Source of the DNA: an uncultured Bacilli bacterium
GTDB taxonomy: Bacteria > Bacillota_I > Bacilli_A > RF39 > UBA660
Length of the DNA stretch: 64,000 bases
Assembly: GCA_934098395.1 (NCBI GenBank)
Contig: CAKOOM010000002.1
Span: forward strand, 62,001 to 126,000
Reading direction: 5' to 3'
Positions 15,516 through 24,693 of this stretch are shown piece by piece (position 1 is the first letter of the stretch; each line of letters opens with the position of its first letter). Below the pieces are notes generated by a model, which did no database searches, was not told the DNA's origin, and was given only the letters and a program-made list of their open reading frames with translations. The position numbers and the translations under genes were made by a program.

Positions 15516-16553
15516 GTGTTAGTTAAAGAAATTATTTATATGATAGTTATTCCATTTTTATTTGTGCTTGCTATCATACCTTTTATAAAGAAAGCAGCAA
15601 TACATGTTGGGGCATTGGATATTCCAAATGCAAGAAAGGTACATAAGGTACCTATTCCTAGACTTGGTGGTCTTGGAATATATATGGGATTTTTGCTTGG
15701 ATATATTTTATTTGGAAGTATGTCTTTGAGAATGAATGCCATATTGATAGGAAGTTTTATAATTGTTGTTACAGGAATATTTGATGATATTAAACCAATA
15801 TCTGCGAAGACGAAGTTTTTCTTTCAAATATTAGCAGCAACGGTTGTGGCAGTTTATGGACAAATACTTCTTACTGATTTATCGGCTTTTGGTTTTTATA
15901 TTGAGTTTGGAATATTTAGTTATCCACTTACTATTTTATTTATCGTAGCAATAATTAATTGTATTAATTTAATAGATGGATTAGATGGTTTAGCTGCGGG
16001 TATATCTTCGATATATTTTATTACAATAGGAATAGTTATTGTAGGATGGAAACATACTTTTGGATTAGATGCGGTTATTACATTTATTATGCTTGGAGCG
16101 ACACTTGGATTTTTATGTCATAATTTTAATCCAGCAAAAATATTTATGGGTGATTCAGGTTCAATGTTTTTAGGATATATAATTGCAGTTGTAGCTTTAC
16201 TTGGATTTAAGAATGTAACACTTACAACATTACTTGCTCCGATATGCTTGCTTGCAATACCGGTAATGGATACGTTTTTTGCAATAGTTAGAAGAGTTGT
16301 TAATAAAAAACCAATTGGTGAACCAGATAAACAACATTTACATCATCAATTGTTAAAATTAAATTTATCTCATAGAGATACGGTGTTAGTGATATATGGA
16401 ATAGATATTTTGTTTGCATTAGCAATGCTTATATATATTTTATATGATAGAACAGTAGGAATAGTTATATATGCGATATTATTTATTTTGGTATTAGTTT
16501 TTATTTTAAAAACTGATATAGTGTATGAACATCATAAAAATAAGAAGAATTAA
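15516..16553 (+). CDS. tagO: Undecaprenyl-phosphate GlcNAc-1-phosphate transferase (TagO/WecA family)
   Basis: Transfers GlcNAc-1-P (or a related sugar phosphate) from UDP-sugar to undecaprenyl phosphate, the first step of wall teichoic acid and many surface glycans. 345 residues, about 11 helices. Motifs: ARKVHKVPIPRLGGLGIY, GIFDDIKPISAKTKF (DDxxD), NCINLIDGLDGLAAG (catalytic Asp), NFNPAKIFMGDSGSMFLG and the HLHHQLL signature. GTG 15516 is chosen for its spacing from AGGTGGT. It lies 2.6 kb upstream of the polysaccharide island, which has no priming transferase of its own, so it is the best candidate for the initiating enzyme. Confidence 0.92.
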   Translation: MLVKEIIYMIVIPFLFVLAIIPFIKKAAIHVGALDIPNARKVHKVPIPRLGGLGIYMGFLLGYILFGSMSLRMNAILIGSFIIVVTGIFDDIKPISAKTKFFFQILAATVVAVYGQILLTDLSAFGFYIEFGIFSYPLTILFIVAIINCINLIDGLDGLAAGISSIYFITIGIVIVGWKHTFGLDAVITFIMLGATLGFLCHNFNPAKIFMGDSGSMFLGYIIAVVALLGFKNVTLTTLLAPICLLAIPVMDTFFAIVRRVVNKKPIGEPDKQHLHHQLLKLNLSHRDTVLVIYGIDILFALAMLIYILYDRTVGIVIYAILFILVLVFILKTDIVYEHHKNKKN

Positions 16554-16644
16554 TTTTTAGAATTAGTTCTTTTTCTTTGACTTAAATGTGTAAAAAGGGT
16601 TTAAAAATGAGGTGTTGTATGATACAATTAATGTAGGTGACGAT

Positions 16645-18156
16645 ATGAAGAAAATATTATTATGTATAATGGATGGTGTAGGATATAGGGAAAATAGACT
16701 TGGTAATGCAGTTAAGAATGCTAGTACGCCATATATAGATATGCTATCAACGAAATATCCGAATATAGAACTTGAAGCAAGTGGTAGTTTTGTAGGGTTA
16801 CCGGAAGCAGTGATGGGTAACTCTGAGGTTGGCCATAGTACAATAGGTTCAGGAAGAATAATATATCAGTCTTTAGTAAAAATAAATAATAGTATTCGTG
16901 ATAAATCTATTTTTGATAATAAAGTATTAATAGATACGATGGATATGGCTAAGGAGAATAATAAAAAACTTCATTTGATAGGTCTTCTTAGTGATGGAAG
17001 AATACATTCGGATATTAATCATTTATTTACATTGTTAGAGATGTGTAAGAAGAGAAATGTTAGTAAGGTATATATACATGTAGTGACTGATGGTAGAGAT
17101 ACTAGCCCGGTGGCAGGTATTAAATTTATAGATTTGTTAAATAAAAAAATTCGTGAGTTAGGTGTAGGAAAGATAGCTACAGTATGTGGAAGATACTACA
17201 TGATGGATAGAGATAATAGATTTGATAGAGTAGAACTTGCTTATAAAATGCTTGTAGATGGTATTGGCGATAAGTATGAAACGGCAAGCGATGCATGGCA
17301 TAGTAATCAAGATATGGGAATAACTGATGAATTTATTAAACCTTCAATTATTAATGATAATGGTATGATAAATGATGGAGATTCAGTAATAGCTTTTAAT
17401 TTTAGACCTGATAGATTAAGAGAATTGTTTTCAGCTTTGTCTAATAAGGATTATCAGTGTTTTGATAGGACGATTGTGAATGAATTAAAGGTAGTTACAA
17501 TGATGCCTGTTGCTGATACGGTTAAATGCAAAAATGTTTTTTCTTATGATATAGTTGATAATACTTTAGGAATGGTTATTAGTAAGAGAGGATTGTCTCA
17601 ATTAAGAATTGCTGAGACTGAAAAATATGCACATGTTACTTATTTCTTTGATGGAGGAAGAGAATTAAAATTGGATGGGTGTGAGAGAATTTTAATACCT
17701 AGTCCTAGTGTGGCTACGTATGATTTAAAGCCTGAGATGTCAGCTGAGGAGATAACAGATACTTTAATTCAAAAGATAGAAGAGAACAAATATGATTTAG
17801 TGGTAGTTAATTTTGCAAATGGTGATATGGTAGGGCATACGGGAGTGTACGATAAAGGAGTAATAGCGGTAGAAACAGTAGATAGATGTTTAGATAGAAT
17901 AATATCTAAAATAGATTTATCTGAATATACGGTTATTATTACAGCAGATCATGGTAATTGTGAACAGATGATTAATGATGATGGAAGTATCAATACGCAA
18001 CATACGACTAATAGAGTGCCATTTATCGTGCTTGATAAGAATATCACTTTAAAAAATGTAGTTGGTAAACTATCTGATATAGCTCCGACAATTCTTAGTA
18101 TTATGGGAATAGATATTCCAAAAGAAATGAATGGGGAAGTATTGGTGGAAGAATAG
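16645..18156 (+). CDS. gpmI: 2,3-bisphosphoglycerate-independent phosphoglycerate mutase
   Basis: Interconverts 3- and 2-phosphoglycerate in glycolysis using two Mn2+ ions. 503 residues, normal for GpmI. The start MKKILLCIMDGVGYR holds the first metal Asp; GNSEVGHSTIGSGR contains the phosphoserine; HVVTDGRDT, RYYMMDRD, FNFRPDR, NGDMVGHTG and ADHGNCEQM follow in the expected order. ATG 16645 follows GTAGGTGACGAT. Monocistronic, ending in a strong terminator. The next glycolytic enzyme, enolase, is far away in this window (61609). Confidence 0.96.
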   Translation: MKKILLCIMDGVGYRENRLGNAVKNASTPYIDMLSTKYPNIELEASGSFVGLPEAVMGNSEVGHSTIGSGRIIYQSLVKINNSIRDKSIFDNKVLIDTMDMAKENNKKLHLIGLLSDGRIHSDINHLFTLLEMCKKRNVSKVYIHVVTDGRDTSPVAGIKFIDLLNKKIRELGVGKIATVCGRYYMMDRDNRFDRVELAYKMLVDGIGDKYETASDAWHSNQDMGITDEFIKPSIINDNGMINDGDSVIAFNFRPDRLRELFSALSNKDYQCFDRTIVNELKVVTMMPVADTVKCKNVFSYDIVDNTLGMVISKRGLSQLRIAETEKYAHVTYFFDGGRELKLDGCERILIPSPSVATYDLKPEMSAEEITDTLIQKIEENKYDLVVVNFANGDMVGHTGVYDKGVIAVETVDRCLDRIISKIDLSEYTVIITADHGNCEQMINDDGSINTQHTTNRVPFIVLDKNITLKNVVGKLSDIAPTILSIMGIDIPKEMNGEVLVEE

Positions 18157-18171
18157 AGTATGTTTTTAATT

Positions 18172-18217
18172 AGAAAATTCAATGTATATGGGATCATATA
18201 AATTGGATTTTCTTTTT
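18172..18217 (+). terminator. Long terminator hairpin after gpmI
   Basis: Outer 12-bp arms (18172-18183 with 18202-18213, one G-T pair), inner 6-bp arms TATATG/CATATA, GGAT loop, T-run. Confidence 0.85.
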
Positions 18218-18223
18218 ATTTGG

Positions 18224-18253
18224 TTGCAAATGCTACGTATAATATGTTATAAT
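18224..18253 (+). promoter_or_regulatory. Promoter of first polysaccharide unit
   Basis: TTGCAA (18224-18229), 18 bases, TATAAT (18248-18253). It marks the left edge of the surface-polysaccharide island. Confidence 0.65.
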
Positions 18254-18282
18254 GTAATTGTATGTTAGGTCGTGATAAAGTA

Positions 18283-19110
18283 ATGATAAAACAAAAAAAA
18301 TTAACTTTAAAAGAATTACAATATGAAGAAAAAGAAATGCTTAAAGAAGTTATTACTTTTTTTGAAAAGAATGAATTTGTTTATTACGCTTGGGCTGGTA
18401 CATTATTAGGGGCTGTTAGACATAAAGGGTTTATTCCATGGGATGATGATATTGACTTGGCAATGTTAAGGCCTGAATATAATAAATTTATCAGTTACTT
18501 AAAAAAGCATAATAATAGAATTTCCAAAAATTTAATTGCTGAAGGATATGAACTGGGTAATAATAATGATTTTCCTATTTTAAAAATTTATAATACTAAT
18601 ATAAAAATTGATGATACAGAAGAAGGAATAGATAAGTATTTATGGATTGATGTATTCCCACTAGATGCTTGCCCTAAAAATAACAAAAAATTCTATAAAA
18701 AATGTCGATTTTTATATAAAATACTATTTTTAAAAAGAGAGCAGAAAAACAACGTTTCTTTACTTGCTGAAAATAAAATTAAGAGAATTCTAAAAGAAAT
18801 AATAATGTTTATTCTTAGAATTTGGCCTTATGATAGTTATATGAAATTTTATTATAATTATTGTACTAAATATAATTGGAATGATTGCGATTATGTGAAA
18901 AACAATGTTATGCCATCATCATCTTTAGCGGTGTATAGCAAGAAGGATTTTACAAACTATACACTAAAATTTGAGGATTTAAAAATAAATGCTATGAAGG
19001 AATATGATAAATTGCTGAAACTTGGATATGGTGATTACATGAAATTACCGCCTGAAGAAAAAAGATATAGCCATGAAATTAATGCATATAAAATAAAAAA
19101 TAATACATGA
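18283..19110 (+). CDS. LicD family phosphotransferase (copy 1)
   Basis: LicD proteins transfer phosphocholine or a related phospho-headgroup from its CDP form to sugars of teichoic acid, LPS or capsule. The 275-residue product has the full family core at about residues 39-58: GTLLGAVRHKGF, then IPWDDDID, the nucleotidyltransferase-like Asp cluster. LWIDVFPLDACP and YGDYMKLPP are further LicD landmarks. The start is uncertain: ATG 18262 would be almost leaderless (the -10 box ends at 18253), while ATG 18283 follows GGTCGTGAT. First gene of a unit with GNAT, aminotransferase and cytidylyltransferase genes and a second LicD. Confidence 0.88.
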   Translation: MIKQKKLTLKELQYEEKEMLKEVITFFEKNEFVYYAWAGTLLGAVRHKGFIPWDDDIDLAMLRPEYNKFISYLKKHNNRISKNLIAEGYELGNNNDFPILKIYNTNIKIDDTEEGIDKYLWIDVFPLDACPKNNKKFYKKCRFLYKILFLKREQKNNVSLLAENKIKRILKEIIMFILRIWPYDSYMKFYYNYCTKYNWNDCDYVKNNVMPSSSLAVYSKKDFTNYTLKFEDLKINAMKEYDKLLKLGYGDYMKLPPEEKRYSHEINAYKIKNNT

Positions 19111-19120
19111 GGAGTTTGAG

Positions 19121-19918
19121 ATGATTATAAAAGGTGAGAAGAAGGATGAAAATCTTATTTTATCTTATATAGGTGAAAATTTTTATAGATGTCCATATTT
19201 GTTTTTGGATTTTAAAAAATATGGAACAACGAGTAAAAATGTTAATTTATATATTCAAAAGAAAAATGAAAAGATTATTGCTTTAATTTTAATTTATTAT
19301 TCTGGAATGCATATATATTCAAAAGATAATGATTTGGATTACAATGAATTATTAACATTTGTTTTAGATAAGAAGCCATCTATGATTTGTGCTGAGAAGT
19401 CTATTGTTTTTGAACTTTCTAAATTTATTAGTGATTATGGATATAAGAGTGATTTTGGTTATGTTAGAGGAATTGATAAAGTTGAAGATGTAGAATCTAC
19501 TATTGAACTTAAAGAGGCAACTATTGATGATTTTAATAAAATAGTAAATCTATTGTTAAGTGATCCAGGATTAGGTGCATCTTATACATATGATGAACTA
19601 TATTGTCAACTTATTGATAGATTTAACGAGAATTATGGTCGTAATTTTGTTTTGATAGAAAATGATAAAATAATTGGTCATGTATGTTCTGGTGCTGAAA
19701 ATGAGAAAATGGTTATTTTGACAGATTTAATCGTTGATTCTTTGTATAGAGGAAGAGGACTAGGAAAGAAAATATGTAATTCTTTTTGTAAAATTATGTT
19801 AAATGAGGGTAAAAAGGTATTTTTAATAGCTTATACACAAAAGGCAAATGAAATTTATGAAAAAATTGGATTTAAGATCTTTTGTGAATGGGGGAAATTA
19901 TATTTAGAAAAAAAATAA
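19121..19918 (+). CDS. GNAT family N-acetyltransferase
   Basis: A 265-residue protein with a C-terminal GNAT domain (about residues 130-265). The acetyl-CoA-binding motif is LTDLIVDSLYRGRGLGKKI, followed by KKVFLIAYTQKANEIYEKIGFK. The N-terminal ~125 residues are a second, divergent alpha/beta half, as in tandem GNAT proteins. The substrate is unknown; its position between LicD and an amino-sugar-type aminotransferase suggests N-acetylation of an amino group made by the next gene product. It follows licD by 10 bases and precedes the aminotransferase by 30. Confidence 0.8.
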   Translation: MIIKGEKKDENLILSYIGENFYRCPYLFLDFKKYGTTSKNVNLYIQKKNEKIIALILIYYSGMHIYSKDNDLDYNELLTFVLDKKPSMICAEKSIVFELSKFISDYGYKSDFGYVRGIDKVEDVESTIELKEATIDDFNKIVNLLLSDPGLGASYTYDELYCQLIDRFNENYGRNFVLIENDKIIGHVCSGAENEKMVILTDLIVDSLYRGRGLGKKICNSFCKIMLNEGKKVFLIAYTQKANEIYEKIGFKIFCEWGKLYLEKK

Positions 19919-19948
19919 TTTTAATTATATATTTAAGGAGGATGAATA

Positions 19949-21016
19949 ATGAAATTATATGTAGACGAAAATATTAAAAACACTGTTAGAGTTTTTCCTA
20001 TACAAGGAAGATATGGCTTTGAAAGGTATGATATGAATGAGAATCCAGAGGGACTACCAAAAGAATTTGTAGATTCTGTGTTGAAAGAAATTACACCTGA
20101 GTTTCTTTCAATATATCCAGAACCAGATAGATTTTTAAATAAGTATGCTGAGTTTTTAGGTAGAAATGTAAAGTATGATAATTTGATGGTAACTAATGGT
20201 TCTGATATGGCAATTAGATATTTACTTGAGACTTTTGGAGAAGAGGGTAAAGAGGTTGTTACAGTTTCCCCATCGTTTGAAATGTATTGGGTAAACTGTT
20301 GTATTCTTGGGTTAAAGCATGTTCCTGTTAGTTATGAGAAGAATTTAACTATTAGCATAGATAAAATATTGGATGCTATTAATGAGAATACTAGAATTGT
20401 GGTTTTGTTAAATCCTAATAATCCTGTTGGTAATGTTTATACCGAAGATGAATTACAAAAGGTTATTGAAAAAACAAAAAAAGTAGGTGCAATTGTTATT
20501 ATTGATGAAGCATATCATTACTTTTATGATAAAACATTTTTAGATTATGCATTGAATGAGGAGAATGTAATTGTTTTAAGAACTTTTTCTAAATTGATGT
20601 CTTTAGCGGCATGTAGATTAGGGGTAATTATTAGTAATCCAAAATTGATAGATTATGTAAAAAGATCAAAACTTACTTTTGATGCTAATTCTATTGCATT
20701 GTTGTTTGCTGAGAGATTAATTGAACGACCAGATATAATACATAATTTAATAAGTGTTGCCAAAGAAGGAAAAGAATACATTCTTGATGAATTGAAAAAA
20801 AATGGTTATTGGTGCAAAGATTGCAATGGTAATTTTATTTTTGTTAAACCTAATCATGATGCTAGTTTAGTGGCAAAAAGGTTAGAAAAAGAAAAAAAAG
20901 TTTTGGTTCATGCCTATGGTAATGAATTATTAAAAGATTATTTAAGAATTTCTACTGGTTCTAAAAATGCTATGAAAATATTCTTAGATGCATTTCTTGA
21001 AATTGATAAGGAGTAG
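19949..21016 (+). CDS. HisC-like PLP-dependent aminotransferase
   Basis: Class I/II fold-type I aminotransferase of 355 residues, most like histidinol-phosphate aminotransferase. Motifs: YDMNENPEGLP at the N-terminus, TNGSDMAIRYLL, LNPNNPVGNVY (155-165), IIDEAYHYF, RTFSKLMSLAACRLG with Lys215 as the PLP lysine and Arg224, and a final LRISTG arginine segment. There are no other his genes, and the surroundings are surface-polymer genes, so a true histidine role is unlikely. Members in Campylobacter capsule loci make serinol phosphate or decarboxylate phosphoserine to ethanolamine phosphate; this gene may do something similar. It ends 4 bases before the cytidylyltransferase start. Confidence 0.85.
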   Translation: MKLYVDENIKNTVRVFPIQGRYGFERYDMNENPEGLPKEFVDSVLKEITPEFLSIYPEPDRFLNKYAEFLGRNVKYDNLMVTNGSDMAIRYLLETFGEEGKEVVTVSPSFEMYWVNCCILGLKHVPVSYEKNLTISIDKILDAINENTRIVVLLNPNNPVGNVYTEDELQKVIEKTKKVGAIVIIDEAYHYFYDKTFLDYALNEENVIVLRTFSKLMSLAACRLGVIISNPKLIDYVKRSKLTFDANSIALLFAERLIERPDIIHNLISVAKEGKEYILDELKKNGYWCKDCNGNFIFVKPNHDASLVAKRLEKEKKVLVHAYGNELLKDYLRISTGSKNAMKIFLDAFLEIDKE

Positions 21017-21020
21017 AGTT

Positions 21021-22397
21021 GTGAAGAAAGTTATAACGTATGGAACGTACGATTTGTTGCATTATGGTCATATTAGATTATTAGAACGTGCAAAACAGCT
21101 TGGTGATTATTTGATAGTTGGTGTAACAGCAAATGACTTTGACAAACGTCGGGGAAAAATAAATGTTCAACAAACATTAATGGAAAGAATTGAAAATGTT
21201 AAAAAAACAGGATTGGCAGATGAAATAATTATTGAGGAATATGAAGGTCAAAAAATTGATGACATAATTAATTACGGAATTGATGTTTTTACTGTAGGTT
21301 CTGATTGGGTTGGAAAATTTGATTATTTAAAGGAATATTGCGAGGTTGTATATTTAGATAGGACTGAGGGTATTTCTAGTACTGAATTAAGGACTGAAAA
21401 TTCTTTGGTTAAATTAGGTGTTGTTGGAAACTATGACATAATAAGAAAATATATTAATGAAAGTAAGTATGTTAATGGTTTGAATATAACATCTATATGC
21501 AGTAGTAATAATAATTTGATTAATGATTTAAATAATGATGATATAAAGGCTTATGATAATTATGATTTAATGCTTGATGAAGTAGATGCAGTGTTTGTTG
21601 TTACTTCTGTCGATGAGCATTATAATTATGCTATGAAAGCTTTGAAAAAAGGAAAACATGTTTTATGTGAAACACCAATTAGTACAAAGAAGGACGAATA
21701 TGTAAAATTGTTGGAATATTCTAAGAAAAAAAATCTTGTTTTTATGGAAAATATTAAAACAGCATATTCTACTGCTTTTATGAGATTATTGCTTTTGGTA
21801 AAAAGCGGTGTTATTGGAAATGTAATAAGTATTGATGCTACATGTACGAGTTTAAATGAATATAAAAGTATGTCAAAAGAAGAATTTATAACAAAACAAA
21901 ATAGTATTTGTGCGTGGGGATCAACATGCATGCTTCCAGTATTTTCAATATTAGGAGTTAATTATAATAAAAAACATTTTTCAACTTATTACTTAGATAA
22001 AGAACTAAATTTTGATTTGTTTACTAAAATTGATTTGATTTATGATAATGCGGTAGCAACGATAAAGGTTGGAAAAGGTGTAAAATCGGAGGGTGAATTA
22101 ATAATTAGTGGAACAAATGGATATATTTTTGTTCCTGCTCCGTGGTGGAAAACTGATTATTTTGAAGTTAGGTTTGAAAATCCTTTGGAAAATAAACGTT
22201 ATTTTTACAAACTAGAGGGTGAAGGAATACGTTATGAGTATGTCAGCTTTTTAAAATTAATTAATGGAAAAAATCATTTTTCTAATATAGATAGTAGTAT
22301 TTCAATGGCAATTTCATCATTAATAGAAGATTATAATAAAAAACAAAATTTAGATGAAATTGTAATAAACAATGGTGGTAAGAATGAGCAAAAATAA
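21021..22397 (+). CDS. Fused cytidylyltransferase (TagD-like) and Gfo/Idh/MocA-type oxidoreductase
   Basis: A 458-residue two-domain protein. Residues 1-~130 are a glycerol-3-phosphate-type cytidylyltransferase: GTYDLLHYGHIRLL with HxGH at 14-17, a substrate-binding Lys/Arg region, and the C-terminal ISSTELR signature. Residues ~133-458 resemble a Gfo/Idh/MocA dehydrogenase: LGVVGNYD Rossmann start, DAVFVVTSVDEHYNYAMKALKKGKHVLCETP (the typical EKP is ETP here, so the catalytic Lys position is altered), and a C-terminal beta-sheet domain. The GTG 21021 start follows AAGGAG with 7-base spacing. The fusion implies that the activated headgroup or its sugar is also oxidised or reduced. Confidence 0.85.
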   Translation: MKKVITYGTYDLLHYGHIRLLERAKQLGDYLIVGVTANDFDKRRGKINVQQTLMERIENVKKTGLADEIIIEEYEGQKIDDIINYGIDVFTVGSDWVGKFDYLKEYCEVVYLDRTEGISSTELRTENSLVKLGVVGNYDIIRKYINESKYVNGLNITSICSSNNNLINDLNNDDIKAYDNYDLMLDEVDAVFVVTSVDEHYNYAMKALKKGKHVLCETPISTKKDEYVKLLEYSKKKNLVFMENIKTAYSTAFMRLLLLVKSGVIGNVISIDATCTSLNEYKSMSKEEFITKQNSICAWGSTCMLPVFSILGVNYNKKHFSTYYLDKELNFDLFTKIDLIYDNAVATIKVGKGVKSEGELIISGTNGYIFVPAPWWKTDYFEVRFENPLENKRYFYKLEGEGIRYEYVSFLKLINGKNHFSNIDSSISMAISSLIEDYNKKQNLDEIVINNGGKNEQK

Positions 22398-23250
22398 AGT
22401 TATAGTTTTAAAAGATGAAGAATTTAGAAAAATGCAACTATTGGAATTAGATATGTTGGTAGAATTAGATAAAGTGTGTAGGAAACATAACATAAAATAC
22501 TCTATGTTTGGTGGTACATTATTGGGTGCTATTAGGCATAAAGGGTTTATTCCTTGGGATGATGATATTGATGTTGTTATGTTAAGGGAAGAGTATGATA
22601 AATTTAAAAAGCATATCGATGAACTAGATTCTAGTATTTGTTATTTTCAAGATAATGATACAGATCCCGAGTATAGATGGGGTTATGGAAAACTTAGAAG
22701 AACAAATACTAAATTTGTAAGAGTTGGGCAGGAACATTTAAAATGTAAAACTGGTGTATTTATTGATGTATTTCCATTAGATGATATTCCTAAATCTACT
22801 ATAGGACAGATGATAAATGATTTTGGTTGTTTTTGTTTAAGAAAAATCACTTATTCTGAGGTTGGTAGGGTTTCTGAATCAAATAGTAAATTTAAAAAAT
22901 TTATTTATAGTTTGTTGTCAAAAATTCCATTGTCGTTTGTCTTTAATAAATTTAAAAAAATGACAAAAAATAGTAATAATAAAAGTGATAATTTGGTTCG
23001 TACTTATTTTTATACGGCTATTGGTAAATTATATAGAAAACATCCTTTGAAATGTCGATATGGAATGCCAAAAAAATGGTTTTTGAATCTTTCTGAATAT
23101 ACATTTGAAGGGCATAAATTTTATGGTTGCAAAGATTATGATGAGGTTTTAACATTTGCTTTTGGTGATTATATGACATTGCCACCGGAAAATAAGAGAG
23201 ATCCACATGCTCCAGTTTCTTCTTATTCTTTTGATACTACGAAAGATTAG
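22384..23250 (+). CDS. LicD family phosphotransferase (copy 2)
   Basis: A 288-residue LicD protein with GGTLLGAIRHKGF then IPWDDDIDV (residues ~43-64) and the later VFIDVFPLDDIP and FGDYMTLPP landmarks. ATG 22384 follows GGTGGTAAGA; it overlaps the cytidylyltransferase-oxidoreductase by 14 bases, the tightest coupling in this unit. That suggests this LicD uses the CDP-headgroup made by the fused enzyme. It is followed by a strong terminator that ends the unit. Confidence 0.9.
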   Translation: MSKNKVIVLKDEEFRKMQLLELDMLVELDKVCRKHNIKYSMFGGTLLGAIRHKGFIPWDDDIDVVMLREEYDKFKKHIDELDSSICYFQDNDTDPEYRWGYGKLRRTNTKFVRVGQEHLKCKTGVFIDVFPLDDIPKSTIGQMINDFGCFCLRKITYSEVGRVSESNSKFKKFIYSLLSKIPLSFVFNKFKKMTKNSNNKSDNLVRTYFYTAIGKLYRKHPLKCRYGMPKKWFLNLSEYTFEGHKFYGCKDYDEVLTFAFGDYMTLPPENKRDPHAPVSSYSFDTTKD

Positions 23251-23265
23251 TTATATTGACTTTGT

Positions 23266-23310
23266 AGATGCCATTAAAATATGATTTATATATAATGGCA
23301 TCTTTTTATT
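23266..23310 (+). terminator. Terminator ending the first island unit
   Basis: A perfect 11-bp stem AGATGCCATTA (23266-23276) with TAATGGCATCT (23293-23303), 16-base loop, long T-run. Confidence 0.9.
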
Positions 23311-23350
23311 TTTTTAAAATTTTATTCTTTATTATTTTGGATTTTTATAG

Positions 23351-23356
23351 TATAAT
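23351..23356 (+). promoter_or_regulatory. -10 box for the second island unit
   Basis: TATAAT at 23351-23356, after the terminator and ahead of the deacetylase gene. Only a weak -35 (TTTATT, 23328-23333) at 17-base spacing. Confidence 0.45.
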
Positions 23357-23412
23357 GTTATTTGTATTATATGTTGGAAAATGTTAGGTATATGTGGAAG
23401 GATGTCAAACAT

Positions 23413-24681
23413 ATGAAAAAGAAAAAGTGTATTATTATATTGTTAGTTTTATTTTTTTTAACAGGAATTACGTGTTTATATTTGAAATATAAAAATGACA
23501 TGATTGAAAAGCAAAAAATTCAAGATAATAACAGCAAGATGGTAATAGATATTAAGAAGCATTACAATCAATATGTTAAGACGAATAAATTATGCGATTT
23601 ATATGTAAAAAAAGGTAATTTGTACACATCTACTGCAAAAATTCAAAAAGATGAATATTTACATCTTGAAGATAAAAAAGATATTGAATATACTGATGAG
23701 TACTTTAAAATTAATGGCTTTGATAATGATTATTATATTTATTATAAAGATGTTGATATAATTGAAAGTATTCCTGAATATTCAGAACGATATAAGAAAT
23801 ATATTGTTTTTAATAAAAATATATTAACTAAAAAGACTGTAACTTTTTATGATGATACAGATAAGGTTATATATCAATTCAATAATTCGTTTGATTTACC
23901 TATATATGTAATGAAAAGTGATAAATATGGAGTTGAGTATAATAACAGAATATTATATGTTAAAAAAACTGATGTTGAAAAGGAATATGAGCATAATAAT
24001 AGTAAGCGAGTAAATACACCTTCTATAGCAGTTTTAAATTATCATTTTTTTTATACAGATGGTGATAATGGATGTAATCAAATTATATGTCTATCTACTA
24101 CTTCTTTGAAAAAGCATTTAAAATATATCAAAGATAATAATATTTTTACTCCTAATATGAAAGAATTAGAAATGTATATTGATGGTGAATTACAATTGCC
24201 TAAGAGTGTTGTATTAACTATTGATGATGGGTGGAGAGCAGATAGTGGAGCTAGTATAATGAATGATTATAAACTTAATGCAACTGTATTTTTGGTAACT
24301 TCATCTTATCATCCATATGTTTATAAAAATATGGAATATATTGAAACTCATTCTCATGGACATGATATACATAATCCTGGCGTTTGTCCTGGTGGACAAG
24401 GTGGAGGTATTAAATGTTTGGCAAAAGATAAACTTTTAGATGACCTAAAAAAGAGTCGAGAAACGTTAAACAATACAACGGTATTTTGTTATCCATTTTA
24501 TGAATATAATGACTATTCTATTTCAGTTTTGAAAGAAGCGGGTTTTACTATGGCTTTTGGAGGAACTTTAGAAGATGGTAAAAGCAAGGTAATAGTAGGT
24601 AGTAATAAGTTTAAATTACCAAGATATGTAATTTATAATACTACTACTGAAAAAGATGTTGCATCTTATATTGGGGAGTAA
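23413..24681 (+). CDS. Secreted/anchored polysaccharide deacetylase-like protein
   Basis: A 422-residue protein with an N-terminal signal anchor (KKKKCIIILLVLFFLTGITC), an extracytoplasmic ~180-residue region with possible SH3-like beta strands (YVKKGNLYTST...), and a C-terminal NodB domain from about residue 215. Motifs: SIAVLNYHFF, VLTIDDGWRADS (motif 1), THSHGHDIH (motif 2), CYPFYEYND (motif 3). Deacetylases in this position modify an amino sugar of the exported polymer. ATG 23413 is chosen because AAGGATG lies 9 bases before it; earlier in-frame ATGs at 23362-23392 have no site. Confidence 0.82.
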   Translation: MKKKKCIIILLVLFFLTGITCLYLKYKNDMIEKQKIQDNNSKMVIDIKKHYNQYVKTNKLCDLYVKKGNLYTSTAKIQKDEYLHLEDKKDIEYTDEYFKINGFDNDYYIYYKDVDIIESIPEYSERYKKYIVFNKNILTKKTVTFYDDTDKVIYQFNNSFDLPIYVMKSDKYGVEYNNRILYVKKTDVEKEYEHNNSKRVNTPSIAVLNYHFFYTDGDNGCNQIICLSTTSLKKHLKYIKDNNIFTPNMKELEMYIDGELQLPKSVVLTIDDGWRADSGASIMNDYKLNATVFLVTSSYHPYVYKNMEYIETHSHGHDIHNPGVCPGGQGGGIKCLAKDKLLDDLKKSRETLNNTTVFCYPFYEYNDYSISVLKEAGFTMAFGGTLEDGKSKVIVGSNKFKLPRYVIYNTTTEKDVASYIGE

Positions 24682-24693
24682 AGAGGTGATGAT

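Noticed and set aside
19949..21016. Histidine biosynthesis gene hisC
   Set aside because: No other his gene is nearby and the gene is embedded in a LicD/cytidylyltransferase unit, so the family name is kept but the histidine role is not.
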